Assembly: GCF_003254575.1 (NCBI RefSeq)
Contig: NZ_QJUA01000007.1
Location: forward strand, 109,259 to 173,258
Length of the DNA stretch: 64,000 nt
Direction of reading: 5' to 3'
DNA from: Mycobacterium kyogaense
GTDB taxonomy: Bacteria > Actinomycetota > Actinomycetes > Mycobacteriales > Mycobacteriaceae
The position numbers and the translations under genes are program-made. A model generated the notes under the pieces. The model saw only the letters and a program-made list of their open reading frames with translations. It searched no databases and was not told where the DNA came from. Shown here piece after piece: positions 45,159 to 53,601 of the stretch (position 1 is its first letter; every line of letters starts with the position of its first letter).

Positions 45159-45545
45159 GTGATCAAGTGCAATCCGCGGCACACGCCCGTGGAGCCGATG
45201 GTCTCGGCCGGGCACACCGCGCCGCGGTGGTGCGTGGCCGACAACTACCGGACGCGGTTGATGCAGCCTGGGCAGCGGGTGCTGCTGTGGGTGACGACGC
45301 GGCCCGACCGCGGTATCTGGGGCGTCGGGCGGATCACCGGCGACGTGGCGGTCGTCGACGGCAAGCACCGAGTGCCGGTGCACATCCCGCTGCTCCCCGA
45401 GCCGCTGACCGCTGCGCACCTCCGCACGAGTCCGGATCTGGCCTCCCTGGAGGTGTTTCGCGTTCCGGTGCAGTCGAATCCGTCGTGGGCGACGGTTGCC
45501 GAGATGACGGTGATCGATGCGCTGCTGCCGGACTCAGTCCAGTGA
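45159..45545 (+). CDS. EVE-like domain protein, small
   Basis: About 128 residues. The opening (WVIKCNPRHTPVEPMVSA), RVLLWVTTRPDRGIWGVGRI and a later PVHIPLL strand resemble EVE/PUA-like base-binding folds that read modified nucleotides. The start is uncertain. GTG 45159 gives a short N-terminus. A CTG at 45117 preceded by a GGGAG stretch would add 14 residues inside the aldo-keto reductase end. It overlaps the convergent monooxygenase by 12 bases. Confidence 0.6.
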   Translation: MIKCNPRHTPVEPMVSAGHTAPRWCVADNYRTRLMQPGQRVLLWVTTRPDRGIWGVGRITGDVAVVDGKHRVPVHIPLLPEPLTAAHLRTSPDLASLEVFRVPVQSNPSWATVAEMTVIDALLPDSVQ

Positions 45546-46712
45546 CTGCTGGTCACCGCCGATGCCGGCCATCCCCGAAACTGTGCTGACCGCTTTCCCG
45601 AGGGGGCCCGCAGCGGCGCGCGCAACGGTGTGTACGGCGCGCACCCCGAATCGCGATCGCGGGTTGGCCAAGCGCAGCGAGTTCTCTCGCACGGTGGGCG
45701 CCGTCGCGACGAACGGCCGCATGGCGTCGCGGTAACGGTGCAGGGCGGCACTCGGGTCGTCGGCGTCGGCGAGCTCACGGGCCAGAAGGTAGCCACCGAT
45801 CAGGGCGAGGCTGGTGCCCGCGCCGCCGAACGTCGCGTTGCAGAACGCGCTGTCGCCGAGCAACCCGATGCGGCCTTTGCTCCACACCGGCGGATGCACC
45901 TGGCCGACCGCGGAGAAGTACATCGGCACATCGGCATCCAGCGCATCGAGGATGCGCGGTGCGGCGCCGCCGACATCGGCGAACGTGCGCCGCAGCACTG
46001 TGACCAGGTCGCGACGGCCGAGTTCCTCCAGCCCGCGCACGTCGGAGAGGAAGGACAGCATCCCGCGAGTGGTGCCGAGGTTGTCCGGTCGTAGGTGCAC
46101 GCTGCGGGACTTGGTGGCGTGCTGCCAGTTCCACCACCGGTCATCGCTGTCGTCGCGAGGCAGCGTGGCGTAGGCGCAGTACATGCCGAGCCTGTGCACG
46201 TCGACGGGAGTGACGAATCGGCGCGAGCGCGAATACAGACCCTCGGCGATGACGATGACGTCGGCGTCCAGTGTGGAGCCGTCGCTCAGCGCCGCCGTCA
46301 CCCGGTCGCCGTGGTCGGTCACGTCGACGAGCTGGGTCTCGAATCGATAGTCGGTGGCCTCCGCCGTGTGCTCGACGAGGATGCGGGACAGTTCGCCGCG
46401 CAGGATCTCCAGTTCCGCGGTGGGTCCGTCGGAGTGGCCGCCGCTGCCGACCGGGAACGACGCGACAGCCCTGCCGTCGGCGGTGACGAACCGGGTCCCG
46501 ATCTCGGTGGTGTTGGCGGCGCGCACGTCGGCGTCGATACCCATCCGGCGGATGACGTCGCGGGCGGCGCCGCGGATGTCGACGTTCTGTCCTTCGTCAC
46601 GGCGCTGCGGATAGCGCTCGAGGATCGTGGTGCGCCATCCACGCGCGTTGAGTTGATGGGCCAGAGCGGGGCCGCCGATACCGGCACCGGAGATGATCGC
46701 GTGTGAGGGCAC
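45534..46712 (-). CDS. FAD-dependent monooxygenase
   Basis: 392-residue flavoprotein hydroxylase of the PHBH/TetX group. The dinucleotide-binding motif is SGAGIGGPALAHQL (about residues 8-21), the middle FAD motif is VIAEGLYSRSRR, and the C-terminal flavin motif is GLLGDSAFCNATFGGAG. It hydroxylates a small, probably aromatic or drug-like molecule using NADPH and oxygen. The GTG at 46712 is placed just before the first strand. About 230 bases separate it from the divergent STAS gene; I see no further gene in that gap. Confidence 0.88.
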   Translation of the reverse strand: MPSHAIISGAGIGGPALAHQLNARGWRTTILERYPQRRDEGQNVDIRGAARDVIRRMGIDADVRAANTTEIGTRFVTADGRAVASFPVGSGGHSDGPTAELEILRGELSRILVEHTAEATDYRFETQLVDVTDHGDRVTAALSDGSTLDADVIVIAEGLYSRSRRFVTPVDVHRLGMYCAYATLPRDDSDDRWWNWQHATKSRSVHLRPDNLGTTRGMLSFLSDVRGLEELGRRDLVTVLRRTFADVGGAAPRILDALDADVPMYFSAVGQVHPPVWSKGRIGLLGDSAFCNATFGGAGTSLALIGGYLLARELADADDPSAALHRYRDAMRPFVATAPTVRENSLRLANPRSRFGVRAVHTVARAAAGPLGKAVSTVSGMAGIGGDQQSLD

Positions 46713-46942
46713 GATCCATTGTGCCTGCGGTGGCGCGACGACGGATTTCGTTGCGGTCGACCCGTGTATCAGCTCGAGCGTCAATATCCAGGCGCCGCAC
46801 AGACACAGATGCCCTGCTGGGGGGCACGCTCTCAGAATGGACGCAGACCTTTCGCTCACACGAAATCCGTATTATCTTGACTTTGGTTGAGCTTCCAGCC
46901 CGCGGACTGTCCACGAGTTCAACCGATCCGAGGTGTCCCACG

Positions 46943-47443
46943 ATGACCGCCGTCGAAAAGCACCGCAGCTTTTCCCTTACCTACAGTCCCGATTACGAGC
47001 AACAGCGTTGCGGCCCAGCCATTTTCGAGGCCCGCCAGTGTTCGTCCAACCGCGTCGCCATCGCGGTCATCGGCGAGATCGACGCGGTCAACGGTCGGGA
47101 ATTCGGCCGCTACGTCCAACGACACACGCGTATCTCGAAACAGCTCGTGCTCGACTTGCGTGCCGTCGACTTCTTCGGCTCGGCGGGCTTCACCGCGCTC
47201 TACTACATCAGCGTGCACTGCACACGCAGCGATGTGGACTGGACGATCGTGGGCGGCGACCCGGTCCGCCGCCTGCTGTCGATCTGCGATCCGGACGGCG
47301 AGCTCCCGCTTGCCGCCGATCTGTCGTCGGCGCTCGCTCGTCTCGACCGACTGGGCCACGGCCTCGCGCACGTCATCTGGACCGCACAGGCGGGGTGGCA
47401 CCGGCCGGCGAGCCGCACGACGATTCAGCGTATTCGCCGCTGA
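46943..47443 (+). CDS. STAS-domain protein, extended
   Basis: 166 residues. The central STAS domain has the phosphorylatable Ser region LDLRAVDFFGSAGFTALYYI, flanked by a 40-residue N-terminal extension and a basic tail (RPASRTTIQRIRR). It should act as an anti-sigma factor antagonist, distinct from the shorter STAS protein at 23399. It ends 19 bases inside the convergent nitroreductase gene. No phosphatase or kinase is beside it. Confidence 0.83.
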   Translation: MTAVEKHRSFSLTYSPDYEQQRCGPAIFEARQCSSNRVAIAVIGEIDAVNGREFGRYVQRHTRISKQLVLDLRAVDFFGSAGFTALYYISVHCTRSDVDWTIVGGDPVRRLLSICDPDGELPLAADLSSALARLDRLGHGLAHVIWTAQAGWHRPASRTTIQRIRR

Positions 47444-48312
47444 CCGCCGTCCACCGCCCACGTCGTCGTCTCGGCCACAGACCGCCGGACGACGGCGGAG
47501 ACATCCGGTGCATCGGCCGGTTGCGTGCCGATGCGGATCAGCATCTGCGCATGCCTCTGCCCGTCGAACACCTCACATGCCAACGCAACCCTGTCCCGCG
47601 CCGGACGCAGCGGCTCGGTCAACGCGCAGGACGCCAGCCCCATCGCCGTCGCCGAGAGGAGAACGCGGCTGGCCGCTTCCCCGGCACGCAGCCGGGCCGC
47701 GTCGCCGTCGTCCTCGGTGCCGAGGGCGAGCAGCACACCGTCGGCGGGAGCCGCGGACGTCTCCGCGGGGTCGCCGTAGTGCAGACGCACCTGCCCGGTG
47801 TCGTCGCGGTGCCATCGCGCGGCGGGGACGACCCCCAGCTCGACACCGCGGCGCGCGGCACGCACCAGCAGCGTTTCGACCGTCGTCTCGGGGAGGGCTG
47901 CGGATGCGTATTGACGACGGTCCGATCTGCGGCGGTGGATGACGTCGGCGAGCTCACGAGCGGCCGGCATCGGAGCGGATTCGATCATCTCGAAGGTGGC
48001 CAAGCGCACGGGATCGAGCCTGGGATCGAGCCTGGGATCGAGCACGGTGCCGCCCGGGAAGCGGTGGATGCGGGTGGCCCAGCCGGCGGCGTCCAGCGCG
48101 ATCGCGCAGTGGTCGAGCACCGCTCCACAGGCGAGCAGGACATCGCGTCGGTCGAAGGGTGAGTCGCCGAGCCGGCGGCTCCAATCGGCGTCCAGATGCA
48201 GGCCGTTCGGTTCGACGTGCCACGACCAGGGTTGGGAGTTCTGCGCCGACGGCGCCCAGCCGGCCGCCTCCAGCACCCGTTCCAGCGTCGCGGTATCGGG
48301 TCCGCTCGCCAC
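47425..48312 (-). CDS. Acg-like FMN-binding nitroreductase
   Basis: 295 residues of the Acg (Rv2032)/Rv3131 group, which are nitroreductase-fold proteins. AGWAPSAQNSQPWSW and RRSDRRQYASAALP are typical of the FMN-binding fold. Known M. tuberculosis members belong to the DosR dormancy regulon, but I did not find a clear DosR box upstream. The GTG at 48312 has GGAAGGA 6-7 bases before it. A short tandem repeat inside the gene encodes DPRL repeats. Confidence 0.83.
   Translation of the reverse strand: MASGPDTATLERVLEAAGWAPSAQNSQPWSWHVEPNGLHLDADWSRRLGDSPFDRRDVLLACGAVLDHCAIALDAAGWATRIHRFPGGTVLDPRLDPRLDPVRLATFEMIESAPMPAARELADVIHRRRSDRRQYASAALPETTVETLLVRAARRGVELGVVPAARWHRDDTGQVRLHYGDPAETSAAPADGVLLALGTEDDGDAARLRAGEAASRVLLSATAMGLASCALTEPLRPARDRVALACEVFDGQRHAQMLIRIGTQPADAPDVSAVVRRSVAETTTWAVDGGQRRIR
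48010..48044 (-). repeat. 12-base in-frame tandem repeat
   Basis: Two exact 12-base units of GGGATCGAGCCT on the plus strand (48010-48033) and a third partial one. They encode repeating Asp-Pro-Arg-Leu in the Acg-like nitroreductase. As the unit is a multiple of three, copy-number change would keep the frame. Confidence 0.8.
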
Positions 48313-48367
48313 CGCCTGTCCTTCCGCCTGGGGTTTCTCGCGGAGAAATCCTACGCGGCGAGCAGTC

Positions 48368-49369
48368 TCACCAGCCGGCGTTGCGCGCCAGGTCGACGGC
48401 GTATTGGTTGACGAATGTGCCTGCGCCGGGCTCACCCCGGCCACAGGAGCCGTCGGATTCGCCGGGTCGCTTCACCCACAGGAAGGCGTCGATCTGCGGG
48501 TTGCCGGTGTTCGCGGTGGGTGCCACGCCGAGCGCGCGTCCGGTCGGGTTACACCAGTACAGCGGATCCCCCTCGACCGGTCCGGCACCGTTGCGCGAGG
48601 TGTCGATGACGAACGGCTTGCCACCGGTCATCCCGGAGATCGCCGAGCCGTAGCCGACCTCTTCGTCGGTGGTGAAGAAGTTCGCGGTGTTGAGGCTGAA
48701 GCCGCGCGCCTTGGCGACGCCCACCTGGTTGAGCCGGTTGGCCATCTCCTCGGCGCTGACCCAGCGGGAGTGGCCGGCGTCGACGTACACGGCGGTGCCG
48801 GGATTGCGCGTCAGCGTGTCCACGGCGTAGGAGATCAGGTCGAATCGCTCCTGCCGCTGATCGCCGGAGAGGCAGTCGGCCATCGCGAGGGCGTCGGGTT
48901 CGAGGATCACGGTGGCCGGCCCGCCGCCGATGGCTCCCGCGACACCGTCGATCCAGTTGCGGTAGGCGCCCGCGGACCCGAAGCCGCCCGCGGCGAAGCT
49001 GCCGCAGTCGCGGTGCGGAATTCCGTAGAGGGCGAGGATCGGCATGGTGCCCGCCGCCTGAGCGGTCGCGATGTACTTCGCGTCCACTGCGGGTGTGGAC
49101 AGCTGATCCATCCAGTACGCGGTCGGCGTGTTGACGACCCGGTCGAGCACGGGGTTGCCGGCACTGCGCGCTGCCCGGACGCCCTTGGAGTCGGGGTTGA
49201 CGTAGAACGGCAGGCCGGCCAGCGGGTTGGCGTCGGCGGCCAGGCGCACGGTGTCGGTACGCAGATCGGCGGGCGCCGGTCCTGCGAGGGCGCCGGCGGT
49301 GGCCACGGCGGTCACGGCGATGACAGGGGCCATCCACCGGGCGAGCGAACTGAGCGCGGGAAACGTCAC
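48368..49369 (-). CDS. Secreted glycoside hydrolase family 6 protein (CelA1-like)
   Basis: 333 residues. It has an N-terminal hydrophobic signal (APVIAVTAVATAGALAG), then a GH6 barrel: NPLAGLPFYVNP, the catalytic Asp in EPDALAMADC, the aromatic and basic binding site YVDAGHSRWVS, and DTSRNGAGP with the second Asp. It is expected to cleave beta-1,4-glucan by inversion. It has no carbohydrate-binding module in this frame. The GTG at 49369 is selected; upstream starts would add a basic tail before the signal. Confidence 0.87.
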   Translation of the reverse strand: MTFPALSSLARWMAPVIAVTAVATAGALAGPAPADLRTDTVRLAADANPLAGLPFYVNPDSKGVRAARSAGNPVLDRVVNTPTAYWMDQLSTPAVDAKYIATAQAAGTMPILALYGIPHRDCGSFAAGGFGSAGAYRNWIDGVAGAIGGGPATVILEPDALAMADCLSGDQRQERFDLISYAVDTLTRNPGTAVYVDAGHSRWVSAEEMANRLNQVGVAKARGFSLNTANFFTTDEEVGYGSAISGMTGGKPFVIDTSRNGAGPVEGDPLYWCNPTGRALGVAPTANTGNPQIDAFLWVKRPGESDGSCGRGEPGAGTFVNQYAVDLARNAGW

Positions 49370-49418
49370 GCCGACGAACGTATCGAGGCTTCTCGTCCGA
49401 CGCCAATCTGAGCGGGCC

Positions 49419-49628
49419 TCACGTGGTGACGGCGGTGCCGCAGATTCCACACATCTCGAACTCCTGTCGTTTCCACCGCATCAGCGGAACGAAGAAGACG
49501 CTGAACTGGCGGAACTGGCGCATCCGCGTCCACTGCGTGGTGTTGTGGCATCGAGGGCACGTCCGCACGCCTCCCGCGCCGAGGGGTTTGCGCTTGGTTC
49601 CGATGCCGAACAGCAAGAACAACACCAC
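49419..49628 (-). CDS. Small zinc-ribbon protein
   Basis: 69 residues with a hydrophobic N-terminus (VVLFLLFGIG), basic residues, then two CxxC knuckles (RTCPRCHNTTQW and FEMCGICGTAV) around an Arg/Trp-rich helix. This is a typical small conserved mycobacterial zinc-ribbon arrangement. A start at GTG 49628 is preferred; an ATG at 49667 would begin inside a palindrome. The role is unknown. Confidence 0.6.
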   Translation of the reverse strand: MVLFLLFGIGTKRKPLGAGGVRTCPRCHNTTQWTRMRQFRQFSVFFVPLMRWKRQEFEMCGICGTAVTT

Positions 49629-49654
49629 ACCACCGTAGCGACGCCGCCGGAATA

Positions 49655-49668
49655 GGTGACATGTCACC
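49655..49668. promoter_or_regulatory. 14-base palindrome upstream of SDR gene
   Basis: GGTGACATGTCACC is a perfect palindrome 40 bases upstream of the ATG of the SDR gene and 26 bases upstream of the zinc-ribbon start. It looks like a dimeric repressor site. A 12-base match (GTGACATGTCAC) also occurs at 13707-13718. Confidence 0.5.
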
Positions 49669-49708
49669 CATGTTGTAGGGCACGTCCACCGCGAAGAAGG
49701 GAAACATC

Positions 49709-50452
49709 ATGGGACAGCTGGAAGGCAAGACCGCACTGGTCACCGGCGGGACATCCGGAATCGGACTGGCCACTGCTCAGCGACTCGCAGCCGAGGGTGC
49801 GCATGTCGTGATCACCGGGCGCCGGCAGGAGGCTCTCGACGCGGCCGTTGCGTCGATCGGCGACGCAGCGACCGGCGTGCGCAGCGACGTGTCGAAACCC
49901 GAGGAACTCGACGCGGTCGTCGAGGCCATCGAGGCGCGCGGTGAAGGATTGGACGTCGTCTTCGCCAACGCCGGCGGCGGGGAGTTCGCCGCGCTGCCGG
50001 ATATCACTGTCGAACACTTCACCACCACGTTCACCACCAATGTCGGCGGCACACTGTTCACCGTGCAGAAGGTGCTGCCCCTGCTCAATCGCGGCGCTTC
50101 GATCGTCCTCTCGGGCTCGACCGCGGCATCCAATGGGACACCGTCGTTCAGCGTGTACGCCGCGACGAAGGCCGCGATCAGGTCGTTCGGTCGCACCTGG
50201 GCCGCGGAGTTGGCGGGCAGCGGGATCCGGGTCAACACCGTCGTGCCGGGGCCTGTCGAAACCCCAGGGCTGGTCGGCTTGGCTCCGGGCAGCGAGCAGG
50301 AGCTCCTCGACGCCCAAGCCGCGACGGTGCCGTTGGGCCGGGTCGGCCGGCCGGAGGAGATCGCCGCTGCGGTGTTGTTCCTCGCCTCGGATCAGAGCAG
50401 CTTCATGACGGGTGCGGAAGTGTTCGTCGACGGCGGTGCAGAACAGGTGTGA
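49709..50452 (+). CDS. Short-chain dehydrogenase/reductase
   Basis: 247-residue classical SDR. The cofactor motif LVTGGTSGIGLATAQ (about residues 11-25), FANAGGG, the catalytic Ser and YAATKAAIR (Tyr-Lys) are present, and it ends in the usual FMTGAEVFVDGG. It prefers NADP(H) or NAD(H); this is not decided here. The start has GAAGGG 8 bases upstream. Its stop is one base from that of the convergent MarR gene. Confidence 0.9.
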   Translation: MGQLEGKTALVTGGTSGIGLATAQRLAAEGAHVVITGRRQEALDAAVASIGDAATGVRSDVSKPEELDAVVEAIEARGEGLDVVFANAGGGEFAALPDITVEHFTTTFTTNVGGTLFTVQKVLPLLNRGASIVLSGSTAASNGTPSFSVYAATKAAIRSFGRTWAAELAGSGIRVNTVVPGPVETPGLVGLAPGSEQELLDAQAATVPLGRVGRPEEIAAAVLFLASDQSSFMTGAEVFVDGGAEQV

Positions 50453-50453
50453 A

Positions 50454-50969
50454 TCACTCGGTCGGCGAGCCGAATTCCGGCGGCGGGAGGGTGCCCGCAC
50501 GCAGCAGTGAGTCGTGGACCGTGGCCAGGATGTCGGCGAGCGCCGACTCCTGGCCACGGTCGGTGTCGGAGAAAACCGTCTCTCGGACCCAGGCCGCATG
50601 GATCGGAACGGCGGCTCGGAACTGGCGCACCCCGTCGGCGGTCAACGTGATGTCGGTGGCCCGGCCGTCGTCAGCCGACGGCAGCCGGTCGATCAGCCCG
50701 CGTGTGGCCATGCGCTTCAGGTGGTGTGAGAGCCGGCTGCGCTCCCATCCGATGACGGTGGCCAGGCTGGACAGTTGCGCCTTGCCGTCCGGCGCGTTGT
50801 ACAGCGCATTGAGAACTGTGTAGTCCGCAAGCGACATCCCGCAGTCGCGCTGGAGGTGCCGGTTCATCTCGTACTCGATCCGGTGGTACACCCGCATGTA
50901 GCTGATCCACGCCCGCTGCTGGGAGGCGGTGAGCCCGTCGCCCGCCGCCCCCGCCGACCGTTCTGCCAT
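50454..50969 (-). CDS. MarR-family transcriptional regulator
   Basis: 171 residues. The winged helix lies at about 60-115 (LSSLATVIGWERSRLSHHLKRM, then GLIDRLPSADDGRATDITLT). It is divergent from the fused HadA/HadB-type dehydratase with about 19 bases between starts, so it probably regulates that gene or itself. The ATG at 50969 is used; an upstream start would overlap the divergent gene's leader. Confidence 0.87.
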   Translation of the reverse strand: MAERSAGAAGDGLTASQQRAWISYMRVYHRIEYEMNRHLQRDCGMSLADYTVLNALYNAPDGKAQLSSLATVIGWERSRLSHHLKRMATRGLIDRLPSADDGRATDITLTADGVRQFRAAVPIHAAWVRETVFSDTDRGQESALADILATVHDSLLRAGTLPPPEFGSPTE

Positions 50970-50988
50970 GCCGATTAGTGTGCAATCC

Positions 50989-52020
50989 ATGACTGCCGCA
51001 GCAGAAACGTCGCCGTTGGAAGCCCGGGTGGGCCACTACTACCAGATGGACGGCACGTACCTGGTCGGCCGCGAGAAGCTCCGCGAGTACGCCCGTGCGG
51101 TGCAGGACTATCACCCCGCGCACTGGGATGTCGACGCCGCCGCTGAACTGGGTTATCCCGATCTCGTGGCGCCACTGACCTTCACTTCGGCGCCGGGGAT
51201 GCAGTGCAACCGCCGGATGTTCGAAGAGGTCGTGGTCGGCTACGACACCTACATGCAGACCGAGGAGGTCTTCGAGCAGCACCGTCCGATCGTGGCGGGC
51301 GATGAGCTGAAGATCGACGTCGAGCTGACGTCGGTGCGCCGCATCGCCGGGCGCGACCTGATCACGGTGACGAACACGTTCACCGATACCGCCGGCGAGC
51401 GGGTGCACACGCTGCACACGACGGTGGTCGGGGTGACCGCCGAGGACATCGGCGCTGACGTCAAGGTTGCAGTGCAGAAGGCGATGATGCACGACATGAA
51501 CATCCTCGAAATCGGGGGATCTGAGGCGAGCTACGAGAAGACGGTGCGTCCCGACGGGGACATCACGGTGTCCGATGGCGGCTCGACGCGCACCCCGGGT
51601 TCACGCGCGTTCACCGACGTGTCGGCCGGCCAGGAGATCCCGGTGCACCACACCCGCCTGTCGCGGGGTGATCTCGTCAACTACGCCGGGGTGGCCGGTG
51701 ATGCCAACCCCATTCACTGGGACGAGGACATCGCCAAACTCGCCGGGCTGCCCGACGTGATCGCTCACGGCATGTTGACGATGGGCCTGGGCGCCGGGTT
51801 CGCGTCGTCGTGGACCGGTGATCCGGGAGCGGCGCTGCGGTTCGCCGTCCGGCTGTCGGCGCCGGCGATCGTGTCGGCCAAGGAGGGTGCCGACGTCGAG
51901 TTCAGCGGCAAGGTGAAGTCGCTGGATCCCGAGACCCGGTCGGGTGTCCTCATCATCGGCGCGAAGTCGGCCGGAAAGAAGATCTTCGGGTTGGCCACCC
52001 TCGCCGTCCGCTTCAGCTGA
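50989..52020 (+). CDS. Fused (3R)-hydroxyacyl-ACP dehydratase, HadA/HadB-like
   Basis: 343 residues with two hot-dog domains: an N-terminal FAS1-like dehydratase part (VGREKLREYARAVQDYHPAHWD) resembling HadA, and a C-terminal MaoC-like part resembling HadB with the hydratase-2 motif DANPIHWDEDIAKLAGLPD and HGMLTMG. In M. tuberculosis HadAB dehydrates beta-hydroxyacyl chains during mycolic acid elongation. A single-chain fusion suggests a paralog for another acyl chain. TAGTGT lies 7 bases before the ATG (leaderless type). Confidence 0.87.
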   Translation: MTAAAETSPLEARVGHYYQMDGTYLVGREKLREYARAVQDYHPAHWDVDAAAELGYPDLVAPLTFTSAPGMQCNRRMFEEVVVGYDTYMQTEEVFEQHRPIVAGDELKIDVELTSVRRIAGRDLITVTNTFTDTAGERVHTLHTTVVGVTAEDIGADVKVAVQKAMMHDMNILEIGGSEASYEKTVRPDGDITVSDGGSTRTPGSRAFTDVSAGQEIPVHHTRLSRGDLVNYAGVAGDANPIHWDEDIAKLAGLPDVIAHGMLTMGLGAGFASSWTGDPGAALRFAVRLSAPAIVSAKEGADVEFSGKVKSLDPETRSGVLIIGAKSAGKKIFGLATLAVRFS

Positions 52021-52077
52021 CCCACTGCGGCGCCGGCTCGGCCGACCCACCGATCCCACAGCCCACCTCCGGAATGT

Positions 52078-52126
52078 TTCGATGTCGAAGCGAGTTGTCC
52101 CCCCACAGATGCTTCGAATGCGAAGC
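52078..52126. promoter_or_regulatory. Twin MarR-type operators upstream of oxidoreductase
   Basis: Two palindromes precede the oxidoreductase gene: TTCGATGTCGAA at 52078-52089 and GCTTCG-N4-CGAAGC at 52111-52126. The first matches the centre of the palindrome upstream of the second MarR gene (53602-53615) except for one base. They probably are sites of that MarR protein. Confidence 0.65.
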
Positions 52127-52146
52127 ACGTGATCGAGGAGGACACC

Positions 52147-53091
52147 ATGAAGGCAGTGCGGTACCACGAGTACGGCGGCAGTGACGTGTTGCGTTACGAG
52201 GACGCTCCGCGCCCGACACCCGGCCCGCAGCAGGTGCTGGTCGAGGTCGCCGCCACATCGTTCAACCCGGTCGACGCGGGCATCCGGGGCGGCTACCTGG
52301 CAGAGGTCTACAAGGTCGACTTCCCCCACATCCCGGGTGTGGACGTGGCCGGCACGATCGCAGAGCTCGGCGACGGCGTGACCGGATGGGCGCTCGGCGA
52401 CGCCGTGGTGGCGTTCCTGCCCCTCGACGCTGACGGCGCGGCAGCCGAGTACGCCCTGGTGCCCGCCGACGCATTGGCGGCGGCCCCCACGTCGGTGCCC
52501 CTCGTCGACGCCGCAGCACTCCCCGAGCCCGCACTGACCGCCTGGCAGGCGCTGTTCGAGATCGCCGGGCTCACGGCCGGGCAACGTGTATTGATCAACG
52601 GCGCCTCCGGAGCCGTCGGCGGCTACGCCGTGCAGTTGGCCAAGCAGGCCGGCGCACACGTCACCGCCACGGCGCGGGACCGCGACGCACAGCGGCTGCT
52701 AGATCTCGGCGCTGATCGCACGGTGGGATACCTCGACTACGACCGATCACCGATCCGCGTCGAGGGGGCACCGTTCGACGTGGTGCTCAACCTGGTCTCC
52801 ACCACCGACTCGCAGACCGAGGCATTGATCAGCCTGATCGGAGACGGCGGTTTCCACGTCGGGACCATGGTGTTCGGACTCGAGAACCCGCCGCGGGGAA
52901 TCCGCACCCAGCGCGTGTTCGTCCGCAGCGACGCCGCCCAGTTGGCTGCACTGGCGCACCGCGTCGACCACGGACATCTGCGCATCGAGGTCGCCGATCG
53001 CCGCCCTCTTGCCGAGGCCGCCGCGGTGCACGACGCCTCTGACGCGGGGCGCCTGCACGGCAAGACGCTGCTCGTCCCCGCGCGACACTGA
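52147..53091 (+). CDS. NADPH:quinone oxidoreductase-like zinc-free MDR enzyme
   Basis: 314-residue medium-chain reductase. MKAVRYHEYGGSDVLRYED begins the GroES-like domain, which lacks the zinc Cys set. The Rossmann part has LINGASGAVGGYAVQLAKQAGAHV. Such enzymes reduce quinones or enals. AGGAGG lies 6 bases before the ATG. A MarR gene converges on it and runs antisense into it for 345 bases; shared palindromes suggest the MarR protein represses it and responds to an electrophile (inference). Confidence 0.9.
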   Translation: MKAVRYHEYGGSDVLRYEDAPRPTPGPQQVLVEVAATSFNPVDAGIRGGYLAEVYKVDFPHIPGVDVAGTIAELGDGVTGWALGDAVVAFLPLDADGAAAEYALVPADALAAAPTSVPLVDAAALPEPALTAWQALFEIAGLTAGQRVLINGASGAVGGYAVQLAKQAGAHVTATARDRDAQRLLDLGADRTVGYLDYDRSPIRVEGAPFDVVLNLVSTTDSQTEALISLIGDGGFHVGTMVFGLENPPRGIRTQRVFVRSDAAQLAALAHRVDHGHLRIEVADRRPLAEAAAVHDASDAGRLHGKTLLVPARH

Positions 53092-53586
53092 CGCCGGTCC
53101 GTCGGCGCGGTGTCTGCGGGGGGCGGCCGAGCGCGGCGGGCGAGCACGCATGTGGTCGCGCGCCGCGCTCATCATGTCTGCCAGTGCGCGTACATCTCGG
53201 GCGGACAGCGCGTCGAAGAGCAACTCCTGCACGACGTCGATGTGCCCCGGCAACACCGCGGCCAGCCGGTCACGGCCGCGCTCGGTGATCTCGACGACGG
53301 TGGCGCGCTGGTCCTCCGAGGACGCGGCGCGGCTGATCAGACCTTGCTTCTCGAGCAGCCCGGCCTGGTGCGTCAACCCGGAACGGCTGTAGACGACGCC
53401 GTCGGCGAGATCGGTCATCGTGAGCGGTCGATCGTTGTCCGAGAGTTTAGCGAGAATCTCGAATTGCACGTAACTCAAGCCCCCGTCGTCCAACAGCTGT
53501 TGACGTACCGCGTACTGCAACAAGCTGACCGACTCCATCAGTGCGAAGTACGCCCGCAGTTGGACGGGGTTCAGGGCGTCGGCCAT
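52747..53586 (-). CDS. MarR-family regulator with long antisense C-terminal tail
   Basis: 279 residues from the ATG at 53586. The MarR domain occupies residues 1-147 (winged helix DLADGVVYSRSGLTHQAGLL and RATVVEITERGRDRL). MarR proteins usually end here, but the frame stays open for about 130 more residues, of which 115 are antisense to the oxidoreductase. The tail is Arg/Ala/Asp-rich and resembles a reverse-strand translation, so either the native stop was lost or the tail is expressed. TACAGT lies 6 bases before the ATG, and the operator palindrome overlaps its promoter. Confidence 0.8.
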   Translation of the reverse strand: MADALNPVQLRAYFALMESVSLLQYAVRQQLLDDGGLSYVQFEILAKLSDNDRPLTMTDLADGVVYSRSGLTHQAGLLEKQGLISRAASSEDQRATVVEITERGRDRLAAVLPGHIDVVQELLFDALSARDVRALADMMSAARDHMRARPPRSAAPRRHRADGPASVSRGDEQRLAVQAPRVRGVVHRGGLGKRAAIGDLDAQMSVVDAVRQCSQLGGVAADEHALGADSPRRVLESEHHGPDVETAVSDQADQCLGLRVGGGDQVEHHVERCPLDADR

Positions 53587-53601
53587 GGCCCGACTGTAGT
53601 G

